45,029 nt of DNA from Bacillota bacterium (GTDB lineage: Bacteria; Bacillota_I; Bacilli_A; Acholeplasmatales; Acholeplasmataceae), in contig JAHISX010000076.1 of assembly GCA_018817915.1 (NCBI GenBank), positions 1-45,029 of the forward strand, read 5' to 3'. The notes below the pieces were generated by a model, which had not been told where the DNA came from, ran no database searches, and was given only the letters and a program-made list of their open reading frames with translations. This document shows, piece after piece, positions 26,109 to 35,157 of this stretch. Position 1 is the stretch's first letter; the number at the start of each line of letters is the position of its first letter. A program made the position numbers and the translations under genes.

Positions 26109-26132
26109 AAAAGGGCGAATATCCGCCCTTTT
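26109..26132 (-). terminator. terminator after the P-type ATPase gene
   Basis: A 9-bp stem AAAAGGGCG/CGCCCTTTT (26109-26117, 26124-26132) with a 6-base loop lies 4 bases after the stop; T-tract in the stem base on the minus strand. Confidence 0.82.
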
Positions 26133-26135
26133 AAT

Positions 26136-28826
26136 TTATTGCATGTCAGCAAGTTTATTTAAAATAGTTCGAACAAATGTCTTAGTCCATCCATAAAGAT
26201 TGGATAAGATGTACATTAATGGGAACGTTGCTTGTGCTAAAACAACAAGTAATAAAATTTGAGGCGTTGTTAATGGAGCTAACACACTAACATCCTGATT
26301 GTAGAATGGTGCAAAATCAAACCAGAATGGAAGGAATATAATTGCGAGTACAAAAGCTGTAACCATAATCGCAAATAGTGTTTTGCGCATCTTATTAAAT
26401 GGTGTTGAAATTCTAAAGAGTACCATCAATGAGACAACAGTGGCTGATATAACAATCAGTGTTGAGACAACGGAACTGCTCATGCCTAATGAACTTTCAA
26501 ATCCAAAGATAACTAAACTATTAATCATAACAACTAAAGCCCCTGGTAAAGCAGCTTTAACAATATTGATTAAGAAACGTCCTTTAACAAGCTTACTGTT
26601 TGCTTCAAGCACTAAGAAAAATGAAGGAATACCAATAACTAAATAGTCAATAAGGATCAATTGATTAGGTAAGATTGGATAACTTCCATGTCTTGTGATT
26701 GCAACAATCGCAAGTAAGAATGAGAAGATTGTTTTGGTTAGGAACAAGGTTGATACGCGTTGAACGTTATTGATTACTCTTCTACCTTCGCTAACAACCT
26801 TAGGCATTGAAGAGAAATTAGAATCTAATAACACAAGATGCGATACATTTCTTGCTGCTTCGCTACCCGAAGCCATCGCAATTGAGGTATCTGCCTCTTT
26901 TAGAGCTAAGATGTCATTGACACCATCACCAGTCATTGCAACAGTTTTACCATTATTTTTCATTGATTCAATAAGTAATTTCTTTTGTTGTGGAGAAACT
27001 CTTCCAAATACAGTATATCTTGAAGCAGAACGAACGACTTCCTTATCTTGCATACCTTCTAAACTAATATATTTGTCAGCATTAGCAATACCAGCACGTT
27101 GAGAAATACGAGAAACTGTAGAAGGATTATCTCCAGATATAACTTTAACCTCAACATTATGGGATTTGAAATATTCAATCGTTTCAATTGCATCAGGTCT
27201 AATCGTATCTTCGATCATAACGAGTGCGAGAGGAATAATCTTCCCTTCAACTTTTGTTTCAACAATGTTTCCAGAGGAATGAGCAACAACTAAAACTCTA
27301 TAACCTTCAGATGATTGTTTATCTACTTCTTTTTCAATGGCACTGTAATTCTCTTTAATAACAAATTCAGGTGCCCCTAAAACAAATGTACCGTAACGGT
27401 CAAACTGAACAGCACTAAACTTTCTAGAACTAGAAAATGGAATTAAGTGTTTATGTCTAATGCGCTTAGCTGTACCAAAACGTTCAGCCATTGCATCAGA
27501 AGTTAAGTTTTGATCATTTTGAGCATTGATCATCGCAGAAATAATATTTTTAAGCGGTAACCCTGTTTCATTTTTATATTCAATGATGCTTTTGACGGTC
27601 ATGGTACCATCTGTGATGGTTCCAGTCTTATCTAAACAAAGTGTATCTACGCGAGCTAACATTTCGATACAATATAATTCTTGAACTAATGTATTATTTT
27701 GAGCTAATCTGATAACACCAACAGCTAAAGCCATGGATGTTAATAAGAATAATCCTGAAGGAATCATCCCAATCATCGCTCCTGCTGTTTGTCTAACGAT
27801 GAGTGCGTACTCATCACTTGCCAATCTTTGAGCGATTGTAAGTGCTGGATCCCAGTCATATGAAGTCCACATTAAATAAAACAATGTAGCTGCAAGTGGT
27901 AATATCAAGACACCAACAACACGGATAATAATTTTAAGTGAACCAAGTAAATCGGATTGAGGCTTTTTATAACGTTTTGCTTGATTGGTTAATTTCTGAA
28001 TGTAGATATCTTTACCAACAGCTGTTGCTTGTGAATAACAAGATCCCGATACAACAAAGCTTCCGGAATAAAGTGTATCTCCTTTTTTCTTGATGATTGC
28101 ATCAGATTCACCAGTAAGTAAAGATTCATTAACTTCTATAGAGCCTTGGCGAACAACAGAATCAGCTGGTATTTGTTTACCAGAACTTAAGAATAAGATA
28201 TCATCAATGACAACATCATGCACTGCGATTTCAAATTCATCAGAATCTCTAATAACAATTGCTGTAGGTGCAGATAATAATGATAATTTATCGATTGTTT
28301 TCTTTGCTCTAATTTCTTGAATGATACCAATCGTAATATTTGCTGTAATAACGCCCATAAAGAAGACATTCGTAATGGATGCTCCAACTGAAAGTAGCCA
28401 AGCAAACATCGCAAAGTTTAAAAAGTTAAAAAACGTGAAAATGTTGGATGAAACAATGTTAGCAATACTCTTACTACTACCTGAATCACTGACATTTGCA
28501 AGGCCAGCCATTAAGCGGAGTTCCACTTGATCAGTCGTTAATCCTATTTCAACATCAGGATTATATCTTTCAACAATGATTTCATCTTTATTCTTTATCT
28601 TGTCCTTAACAACAAGACTTTCTTTAGGTTCATCATTCAAAGGTACGTGTAATCCTAGTGGATCGCCTTTCATTTGAACAAGTTCTTCTGTAATAATTGT
28701 TCTTGGGCCACGTTGACGCTTTGGTTTAGAGATTTCGATATCAACATCATTTGAGTCGTCAATCAAAGCCTTCAATTCGTCATTTGTGCTTTTTTTATTC
28801 ACTTTCTTTTCAACTACTTTTTCCAT
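26136..28826 (-). CDS. P-type cation-transporting ATPase
   Basis: An 896-residue P-type ATPase: actuator loop LTGESDAI, phosphorylation site DKTGTITDG, nucleotide-binding domain with SGDNPSTVSRI and hinge TGDGVND, and about ten membrane helices. In helix 4 the ion-site motif reads PSGLFLLTS, compared with PEGL in Ca2+/Na+,K+ pumps and in CtpE-like pumps; the latter group is the closest I can name. An N-terminal hydrophilic extension of about 90 residues, rich in Lys/Asp/Glu, precedes the first helix. The ATG at 28826 has AAAGGAG six bases ahead; a frame 13 codons longer is rejected. It overlaps mrnC by 17 bases. Ca2+ is a guess; Mg2+ or Mn2+ remains possible. Confidence 0.88.
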   Translation of the reverse strand: MEKVVEKKVNKKSTNDELKALIDDSNDVDIEISKPKRQRGPRTIITEELVQMKGDPLGLHVPLNDEPKESLVVKDKIKNKDEIIVERYNPDVEIGLTTDQVELRLMAGLANVSDSGSSKSIANIVSSNIFTFFNFLNFAMFAWLLSVGASITNVFFMGVITANITIGIIQEIRAKKTIDKLSLLSAPTAIVIRDSDEFEIAVHDVVIDDILFLSSGKQIPADSVVRQGSIEVNESLLTGESDAIIKKKGDTLYSGSFVVSGSCYSQATAVGKDIYIQKLTNQAKRYKKPQSDLLGSLKIIIRVVGVLILPLAATLFYLMWTSYDWDPALTIAQRLASDEYALIVRQTAGAMIGMIPSGLFLLTSMALAVGVIRLAQNNTLVQELYCIEMLARVDTLCLDKTGTITDGTMTVKSIIEYKNETGLPLKNIISAMINAQNDQNLTSDAMAERFGTAKRIRHKHLIPFSSSRKFSAVQFDRYGTFVLGAPEFVIKENYSAIEKEVDKQSSEGYRVLVVAHSSGNIVETKVEGKIIPLALVMIEDTIRPDAIETIEYFKSHNVEVKVISGDNPSTVSRISQRAGIANADKYISLEGMQDKEVVRSASRYTVFGRVSPQQKKLLIESMKNNGKTVAMTGDGVNDILALKEADTSIAMASGSEAARNVSHLVLLDSNFSSMPKVVSEGRRVINNVQRVSTLFLTKTIFSFLLAIVAITRHGSYPILPNQLILIDYLVIGIPSFFLVLEANSKLVKGRFLINIVKAALPGALVVMINSLVIFGFESSLGMSSSVVSTLIVISATVVSLMVLFRISTPFNKMRKTLFAIMVTAFVLAIIFLPFWFDFAPFYNQDVSVLAPLTTPQILLLVVLAQATFPLMYILSNLYGWTKTFVRTILNKLADMQ

Positions 28827-29196
28827 TGAAATCTCCTTTCTCAATATAATTGATGCCAAGAACAATCAGTTCATCAGCACGATCTTTTTGATTCATATAT
28901 AAAAATCCAACTAAAGATTCAAAACCTGTTGCTAAATGATAAGTCTTCGCATCAATATTTTTTCTTCCTGGTCCACTTGCATTTCTTCCACGTTTGAATA
29001 AATCAACTTCATCTTCTGAAATCAAAGAACTTTCAATGAAAAATTCCATAATTTTAGCTTGTGCTGTTCCCGAGGTAAAACGAATGGCTTGTTTATGTAA
29101 GTCATTGACATGCGTAAGCTTTTTATCAATAAGGTACATGCGTACTTTGAGTTCATAGTATGCATCACCGATATAAGCGAGTGTGAGTCCGTTCAA
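28810..29196 (-). CDS. mrnC: mini-ribonuclease III (23S rRNA maturation)
   Basis: A 128-residue RNase III catalytic domain with no double-stranded RNA-binding domain. LAYIGDAYYELKVR near residue 6 carries the catalytic Asp, and the later ATGFESLVGFLYM holds the second acidic site. Mini-III trims both ends of 23S precursor rRNA. The gene starts one base after the cysS stop, as in Bacillus, and its last 17 bases overlap the ATPase start, whose SD lies inside mrnC. Confidence 0.92.
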   Translation of the reverse strand: MNGLTLAYIGDAYYELKVRMYLIDKKLTHVNDLHKQAIRFTSGTAQAKIMEFFIESSLISEDEVDLFKRGRNASGPGRKNIDAKTYHLATGFESLVGFLYMNQKDRADELIVLGINYIEKGDFNGKSS

Positions 29197-29197
29197 A

Positions 29198-30511
29198 TTA
29201 CATCCATCCCTGCTCTGTAAGCTTAGATCTCAATTGATCGGCTCTTATAAAATCTTTGTTATTTCTTGCCTGTTCCCATTCACGGTACAAATCAAGTGTG
29301 TTTTCACTGAATTTGAAAACAGGCATGATACCTAATACAGTTAAAATCTCTTTAGCTGAATGATATAGACTTGCGATGACTTCAGTATCTTTTTCTTTGT
29401 TCAGCATCTTGATAATTTCGTAAACAACAGTCATCACATTTGGAATATTGAAATCATCGTTCATATATTCTTTAAATTGATCGATATATTCTTTAATACC
29501 TATATGTTCTTCAATATCCTCTAAAGACATTGTTAAAAATGCTTTTTTTAAGGCACGCTCTATTTTATCATATTCTTTTGAAAACTGCACCATTAAGTCA
29601 TCGCTATAGTTAATAGGTTGACGATAGTGATACCCAACAATTAATAATCTAAATGCGAGTGGATTGAAATCTAAAATTAAATCTTTAACAAGTGAAATAT
29701 TACCAATGGATTTACTCATTTTAATATTATTCACATCAAGTCTACCAACGTGCATCCAAGTACGAGCCAGATGATGATGATCATGAACAACAGTTTGAGC
29801 AATTTCATTTTCGTGATGAGGAAATTTCAAATCGGTTCCTCCACCATGAATATCAATTTCTTCACCAAATATTTCGTGGTTCATTACAGCACACTCGGTA
29901 TGCCAGCCTGGTCTACCTTTGCCCCAAGGACTATCAAATGCTAAACCTTCGTCTGTGACTTTCCATAAGCTGAAGTCACGAGGGTTCTCTTTTCCATCTT
30001 CGAGTGTAACTCTAACGCCTTGATTGAGTTCATCCATGTTTTGCTTGCTTAAAATACCGTAATCAGGATCTTTTGTCACTCTAAAATAAACACCGCTCGG
30101 TGTTACATAAGCAAAATCTTCTTTAATTAAATCCTTGATATAAGAAACCATTTGAGGAATGAAGGCGGTAGCTTTAGGCATAAAATCAGGCAAATAGCTA
30201 TTTAAAACTAAAGTCATGTCGATAAAGTTTTTTGTATATAAATCTGTAAGTTGTTTTTCTCTTAACTTGAGTTCTTTTGCTTTTTCAATGATTTTATCAT
30301 CAACATCTGTAATGTTTGAAACAAATTGAACCTCATAACCAATATATTTAAGGTATCTCTTAACAACGTCAAAAAAGATGACTGGTCTGGCATTACCCAG
30401 ATGAATGTCACCATACACAGTTGGTCCGCAAACATACATTGTTACTTGATGTTCATGTATCGGCTTAAATATTTCAATTTTCGAAGAAAGAGAGTTATAA
30501 ATCTTGAGCAT
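29198..30511 (-). CDS. cysS: cysteinyl-tRNA synthetase
   Basis: A class I synthetase of 437 residues. The HIGH motif is TVYGDIHLGNAR (about 31-42), the KMSKS motif is NIKMSKSIGN, and the zinc ligands are Cys near 28, Cys of WHTECAVM and His of PHHENEIAQ. It charges tRNA-Cys. The C-terminal region is slightly shorter than in E. coli (461). GGAGGG eight to nine bases before the ATG and a 17-base-spaced promoter upstream define the start of the cysS-mrnC-ATPase transcript. Confidence 0.97.
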   Translation of the reverse strand: MLKIYNSLSSKIEIFKPIHEHQVTMYVCGPTVYGDIHLGNARPVIFFDVVKRYLKYIGYEVQFVSNITDVDDKIIEKAKELKLREKQLTDLYTKNFIDMTLVLNSYLPDFMPKATAFIPQMVSYIKDLIKEDFAYVTPSGVYFRVTKDPDYGILSKQNMDELNQGVRVTLEDGKENPRDFSLWKVTDEGLAFDSPWGKGRPGWHTECAVMNHEIFGEEIDIHGGGTDLKFPHHENEIAQTVVHDHHHLARTWMHVGRLDVNNIKMSKSIGNISLVKDLILDFNPLAFRLLIVGYHYRQPINYSDDLMVQFSKEYDKIERALKKAFLTMSLEDIEEHIGIKEYIDQFKEYMNDDFNIPNVMTVVYEIIKMLNKEKDTEVIASLYHSAKEILTVLGIMPVFKFSENTLDLYREWEQARNNKDFIRADQLRSKLTEQGWM

Positions 30512-30534
30512 ATAGGTGCCCTCCTCTTTGTTTT

Positions 30535-30563
30535 ATTATAGTAGAAAACATGTAAAATAACAA
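30535..30563 (-). promoter_or_regulatory. cysS promoter
   Basis: Minus-strand TTGTTA (30558-30563), 17 bases, TATAAT (30535-30540). There is no T-box in the short leader. Confidence 0.82.
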
Positions 30564-30615
30564 GAAAACCACTGGACTTTGCTGTATTTTTAAGAAATTG
30601 GCTTTATGAAAGAAT

Positions 30616-30639
30616 AAACCACTCATTATCGAATGGTTT
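30616..30639 (-). terminator. terminator after the DUF2779-type nuclease gene
   Basis: A 9-bp stem AAACCATTC/GAGTGGTTT with one G-U (arms 30631-30639 and 30616-30624) lies 5 bases after the stop; the T-run is short (TTTATTCTTT), so it is moderate. Confidence 0.6.
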
Positions 30640-30644
30640 AACTT

Positions 30645-32471
30645 CTATATTTTTCTTAGTTCGTCTAATATTTTTACCATCGCCCATGTATCTTGTTTAC
30701 AGTATTCTAAAAGATCTTTATACGTTTGTTTGAAAGTTGTTTCATCCATTAAAGGAAATCTTGCATAAGCAACGAGTGCTTCAGTCCCATTTCCAATGCC
30801 TAATCCTTTGTACGTTAGATCACTAAATACTGGGAGTACTTTTTTAATCGAGAAAGATCCATTGAGATCATTGTGATAGTAATTGATGGTCTTGGCTAAT
30901 TCTTCTTCAAAACCAAGAGGAACATATAGTTTTTGATTGCCTTTGAGTAAATGCATCAAATCAAATAACCGGTCAACCATGTCAAGTAAGGCTTCCCGGT
31001 ATTCCGGATAGATCTCAGCCATTTCTTTTAATCTTGTTTGCTCAAAGGATTGATTATAAACCATAATCGATCCACCATCAGGTTTAATGATATGAATCAT
31101 ATGTTCAATTAAATCTTTTCTTAAATCAACATGTTTTGTTGCGATATAGCTATCATTATCTAAATCTTTATCACAAACACCTGGTGCATGTTCTACATGA
31201 ATAGAATATTGGAATAAAGATTGGCTATATGGTTTTTCACCTTTAAATCTTGGTAAAGGACAAGGGAAAGTTTCAAAATCTAAGTGATATATTGGATATT
31301 TAAGCGCATCAATACCAGCTCTTATCTTTTCAATGTGGTAAAAAGGTATATTTGATTCGATCACTTCTCTTTGAATAATGTTATTTGCTCTTTGAAGCCA
31401 TGAAAAAGGAATATCAACCACGTTTAAATAACCTTCATTTAATAAGTCGAATCGATCATGTTTAACATTGTGTTCGTCTTTAAAACCGTTGTGTCCGCCC
31501 ATATAAGTAAACAAACTATTTTTTTCTGGTATGTTCTTATAACATATTGGATAAAATTTACATTGTCTTGAATCTTTTCTTTGGCAGTGAATACCCAAAT
31601 TGACTGGATTCGCATTCAATGTATTCAGCCGATCTAAAACGATATCTATGTCTTGTTCAACAATTGGCATCATGGATTTTGTTAAGCTGGTCACATCAAT
31701 TAAAGTGACGATATCATCCCCATAAATAGGTTCGTTTTTTTCATTCGTTAACCCTTCATGGATATATTGTGAATTGAGAACGACCAAATAGTATTTGATT
31801 TCTTTATTTGTCTTTAAAGCGTGTTCAAGCACATAGCGTTGATAGGATATGTCATAGACATAACGTCCCTCTTTACTTAATCTATTTTTTAATTTACTGA
31901 TTTTCTTGTGATAGTCTTCGTTGATGTTCCCAAATAAATCTTGCTGTAACATTAAAATACCTTCTGGACTATATTCAAAAAGTGGTGTTTTTTCTTTATC
32001 CTCATTCTTATAGTTCAAATCGATAAATTTTTTGCTTGTTGTTGATTTAACTTCAAAGACTCTAATCGTTTTTTCATCTTCTTGATAACCATCAAGGAAG
32101 CAGTAAAAACGAAAACCCTCAAATTCGAATTCAAATCTTTTTTGATGATATGTGTCCAAGCTATAGATAACATGACCTTGATACCTATTTTGAATTGCTT
32201 GACCACTAATTACTTCTATTTGGTTATAATATGGCAACATCGTTTCCATTTGAGCATCTTGTTTCATTAACAAATCGTTACCGTCTTCATCAACCATATC
32301 ATCAAGCAACATCGAAACTTTGGCTCTATTTTCTTCACCAATTAAGTCTTCAAGTTCTGGATCATCAGTAAAAGAGACAATGGCTTTGTCTTTTTCTCTT
32401 TGAATCTCATCTAGAGCTGGATATCTGTTGCATCTGATGTAATTAATAAATCTTGTTTTTGAAATACGCAT
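30645..32471 (-). CDS. two-domain nuclease (DUF2779 type): Fe-S PD-(D/E)XK plus DEDD exonuclease
   Basis: 608 residues. The N-terminal half has Cys14, then a PD-(D/E)XK core (Asp127 in FLDGY; Glu140-x-Lys142 in VFEVKST), then Cys296, Cys304 and Cys310. One distant Cys followed by a three-Cys cluster is the Cas4/AddB Fe-S arrangement. The C-terminal half looks like a DEDD 3'-5' exonuclease: HLDFETF (Asp398, Glu400), later YNQSFEQTRLKEMA and YCKQDTWAMVKI. Domain order and length fit the DUF2779 family, whose role is unknown to me; repair or defence are both possible. Its promoter is of the TGATATAAT type, divergent from the SDR at 32610. Confidence 0.72.
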   Translation of the reverse strand: MRISKTRFINYIRCNRYPALDEIQREKDKAIVSFTDDPELEDLIGEENRAKVSMLLDDMVDEDGNDLLMKQDAQMETMLPYYNQIEVISGQAIQNRYQGHVIYSLDTYHQKRFEFEFEGFRFYCFLDGYQEDEKTIRVFEVKSTTSKKFIDLNYKNEDKEKTPLFEYSPEGILMLQQDLFGNINEDYHKKISKLKNRLSKEGRYVYDISYQRYVLEHALKTNKEIKYYLVVLNSQYIHEGLTNEKNEPIYGDDIVTLIDVTSLTKSMMPIVEQDIDIVLDRLNTLNANPVNLGIHCQRKDSRQCKFYPICYKNIPEKNSLFTYMGGHNGFKDEHNVKHDRFDLLNEGYLNVVDIPFSWLQRANNIIQREVIESNIPFYHIEKIRAGIDALKYPIYHLDFETFPCPLPRFKGEKPYSQSLFQYSIHVEHAPGVCDKDLDNDSYIATKHVDLRKDLIEHMIHIIKPDGGSIMVYNQSFEQTRLKEMAEIYPEYREALLDMVDRLFDLMHLLKGNQKLYVPLGFEEELAKTINYYHNDLNGSFSIKKVLPVFSDLTYKGLGIGNGTEALVAYARFPLMDETTFKQTYKDLLEYCKQDTWAMVKILDELRKI

Positions 32472-32489
32472 TTTATTATCACCATCCTT

Positions 32490-32498
32490 ATTATATCA
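32490..32498 (-). promoter_or_regulatory. extended -10 promoter of the nuclease gene
   Basis: Minus-strand TGA-TATAAT. No -35 at proper spacing, in keeping with the extended -10 type. Confidence 0.55.
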
Positions 32499-32609
32499 TG
32501 TAAATAATGCAACAAATCCGCTTCTCAGTCAAAGCATTATTTTATTAGCTGTTTTTGTGTTATGATGAATCGAAGATTTCTTAAATGGAACATATCAAGG
32601 AGAATATAA

Positions 32610-33533
32610 ATGAAAAAAATTGAATGGACGATAGATGAAGTTGCTGATCTATCCAAAAAAATCATTATTGTAACAGGAGCAAATGTTGGATTAGGTTTTG
32701 AAGCAACTAAAATATTTGCAAGTAAGAATGCAACTGTGGTTATGGCGTGTCGTTCTTTAGATAAAGCCAAAGAAGCAAAACAAACAATCTTATTAGACTA
32801 TCCAAATGCTAGGCTTGATATATTACAGCTTGATTTAGGTAGCTTGAAAAGTATTAAACTATTTGTTGGAGCATTTGAAAAGAAATATGAACATTTAGAT
32901 ATACTTTTAAATAATGCGGGTATCATGACTGTACCTTATGGGCTCACTGAAGATGGTTTTGAATTACAAAACGGTGTGAATCACTTAGGACATTTCGCAT
33001 TAACTGCTCAATTGCTTAATCTTATTAAGAAAACACCAAACTCAAGAATAGTGAACGTCTCAAGTATCGCTCATAAGCAAGGAAAAATTGATTTTGATAA
33101 TTACCTCTACGAAAATGGTGGTTACTCCAAAATGAAATCATATGGTAGAAGTAAACTATCTAACCTATTATTTACATATGAACTCGATCGGCGCATCCGT
33201 GATAAAGGTTATGATGTTAAGGTATTAGCTGCACATCCAGGGACTTCTAGTACTGAACTCGGTAGATACATTAAACCAGGTGCTTCTTCTCATTTATTTT
33301 TGAAGTTCGCTTTGAAATTTGGCCAACCACCTTATTTAGGTTGTCTTCCTGAAGTTAGAGCTGCTCTTGATGTCAATGCACAAGGCGGTCAATATTATGG
33401 ACCTAACGGTTTTGCCGAAATCAAAGGGTTTCCGGTTGTAGTTCAGTCAAATAAACTCTCACACGATTTAGATATTGCTCAAAGATTGTGGGAAGTATCT
33501 GAACAGTTAACAAAAATAAATTTTATCGTGTAA
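32610..33533 (+). CDS. SDR-family oxidoreductase, retinol-dehydrogenase-like
   Basis: A 307-residue SDR. TGANVGLGFE (about 20-29) is the cofactor motif, followed by ACRSLDKA typical of NADP-dependent retinol-dehydrogenase/WWOX-like SDRs; LLNNAGIMTVP is the NNAG block, VNVSSIAH holds the catalytic Ser, and YGRSKLSN gives Tyr-x-x-x-Lys. Substrate is unknown, and the RDH name only marks the subfamily. AAGGAG precedes the ATG by eight bases. It is distinct from the SDR at 842-1642, which has a different subfamily signature. A strong terminator follows. Confidence 0.85.
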   Translation: MKKIEWTIDEVADLSKKIIIVTGANVGLGFEATKIFASKNATVVMACRSLDKAKEAKQTILLDYPNARLDILQLDLGSLKSIKLFVGAFEKKYEHLDILLNNAGIMTVPYGLTEDGFELQNGVNHLGHFALTAQLLNLIKKTPNSRIVNVSSIAHKQGKIDFDNYLYENGGYSKMKSYGRSKLSNLLFTYELDRRIRDKGYDVKVLAAHPGTSSTELGRYIKPGASSHLFLKFALKFGQPPYLGCLPEVRAALDVNAQGGQYYGPNGFAEIKGFPVVVQSNKLSHDLDIAQRLWEVSEQLTKINFIV

Positions 33534-33544
33534 GAAGAATAAAA

Positions 33545-33588
33545 AAAGTAGATCCCTCAAATTTTATTGAGAATCTACTTTTATTTTT
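33545..33588. terminator. bidirectional terminator between SDR and GLUG lipoprotein
   Basis: AAAGTAGAT/ATCTACTTT (33545-33553, 33573-33581) plus inner CTCAA/TTGAG; T-tract on the right, A-tract on the left. It serves both convergent genes. Confidence 0.85.
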
Positions 33589-33606
33589 TTGAATTTGAAC
33601 AATTGA

Positions 33607-35157
33607 TTATTCGTTTACTGGTATCACATGATTTTCAAATGTTGTTTGACCCCAATCACTTGAAAAGTAATCGGTTAAATCTGTATAAACAACAGATGAA
33701 TCTCCAGCAAGTTCAGATACTGTATTCACATTAAGACTTTCATCACCGAAGACGCCTACTTCATGAGTAGTTGTTCCTACTTTATCCCCAAATGTTTGAG
33801 ATGCTTTTAAAGTCACATCATCCGATATATTAATATCAATTGTTTTCGAAACGTTATATCGTACAACTTGCATATTTGCTTTGCTTGACCCGTAGAAACC
33901 AAATAGACCACCAACAAAGAATGTTTTATTGACATCCGTTTCATTCTCATTCTTTTCATGATTGAGTGTAATTGTTCCGCCATAGAAACCATTAGTTACA
34001 TTACTCATCGCGAACCCAGCAATACCACCAACATAAACTGCATAGAATCCTGTTGTTGTGTCTGCTGTAGTTCCAAAGTCTAGATCAACCGTAATATCAC
34101 CCATGCTTGCTACATTTTGAACTGCCTTTAAATAAGTAATCGCGTTGTGATCTCCAACAACACCACCAATATTAACCTGAACATCTCTATCTTTTAATGC
34201 ATTTCCTACCATAATGAAATGAATATCTGCTTCTGAGTATATTTCGTTCAGTTTAGCGTCAGCTGATAATAAACCAACTGCTCCACCAATTTTAATCTTG
34301 CCATATGATGTATTTGTTAAATTGATATTTACATTTTCAAGTGTAACATTAATCATAGATGCTCTAAATTCACCAACGACGCCACCAACATAGGCTTGAA
34401 CTGTGCTTGATGATGAATAATTAATTTCACTATTTTTGATTATCACATTTTCAACAATTGCAGTTGAAGATGAAATGTAACCAGCCAATATTCCAACTCT
34501 AGATGATGTAGCCATCACAAGCGGATTTGCTTCAGTACCAATTGATACTTGATCAATCACCAAATTTTGAATGGTTCCAGAAGATACATATCCAAATAGA
34601 CCAGTGTAAGTTGAGATGTGATCAAATGTGACATTTGAAATGGTAAAATCTTGACCATCAAAAGTACCAGAAAATGCTGATGAAAATGGTGAAGAAAATA
34701 TAACATCTGTAAAGTCAATATCATTATCTAATACATAATTTCCAGCGCGATTTAAATTCATTGCTAAAAATTGTTCAGGAGTTGTAATATGAACAACATC
34801 TGCTGTAGGCAATGTATAGGTTGCAGATCCAATGATGATTGAATCTCTATCTATTGTTGCATGAACCTCTACACTATACTGAAGTGTATTATCTAAACTA
34901 GAAAATACGATATTCACATAATCTTCTTCTGTTGTTATTTCCTTATAATTTGCTACTGTGCCATCAGGTCTGATGAGTTTAATAGTCACTGTACCAGTAA
35001 TTTCTAAATCAGGGTCACTGACTAATACCGATAATGTAATGGTTGTTTCTTGAACATCAACATCATAAAACGATGCTGTTGCTGTTGTTTTTGATTGGCA
35101 CCCTACAAGCATTGTAAGGAAAAATATTCCCACAATAATTCCTAAAAACTTTTTCAT
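33607..35157 (-). CDS. GLUG-repeat surface lipoprotein
   Basis: 516 residues. The signal peptide MKKFLGIIVGIFFLTMLVGC ends in a lipobox LVGC with Cys20 for lipidation, so it sits on the outer face of the membrane. A beta-sandwich-like N-terminal domain is followed by GLUG-type repeats (FSGTFDGQDFTISNVTF, GLFGYVSSG, ILAGYISSS, VGGVVGEF, IGGVVGDH, VGGIAGFA, VGGLFGFY), as in the two proteins at 20807-23474 but with a different N-terminus. The start codon overlaps the gltX stop by 4 bases (ATGA), with GAGGTG in the end of gltX, so its translation depends on gltX. Function is probably adhesion or antigenic; unproven. Confidence 0.82.
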   Translation of the reverse strand: MKKFLGIIVGIFFLTMLVGCQSKTTATASFYDVDVQETTITLSVLVSDPDLEITGTVTIKLIRPDGTVANYKEITTEEDYVNIVFSSLDNTLQYSVEVHATIDRDSIIIGSATYTLPTADVVHITTPEQFLAMNLNRAGNYVLDNDIDFTDVIFSSPFSSAFSGTFDGQDFTISNVTFDHISTYTGLFGYVSSGTIQNLVIDQVSIGTEANPLVMATSSRVGILAGYISSSTAIVENVIIKNSEINYSSSSTVQAYVGGVVGEFRASMINVTLENVNINLTNTSYGKIKIGGAVGLLSADAKLNEIYSEADIHFIMVGNALKDRDVQVNIGGVVGDHNAITYLKAVQNVASMGDITVDLDFGTTADTTTGFYAVYVGGIAGFAMSNVTNGFYGGTITLNHEKNENETDVNKTFFVGGLFGFYGSSKANMQVVRYNVSKTIDINISDDVTLKASQTFGDKVGTTTHEVGVFGDESLNVNTVSELAGDSSVVYTDLTDYFSSDWGQTTFENHVIPVNE

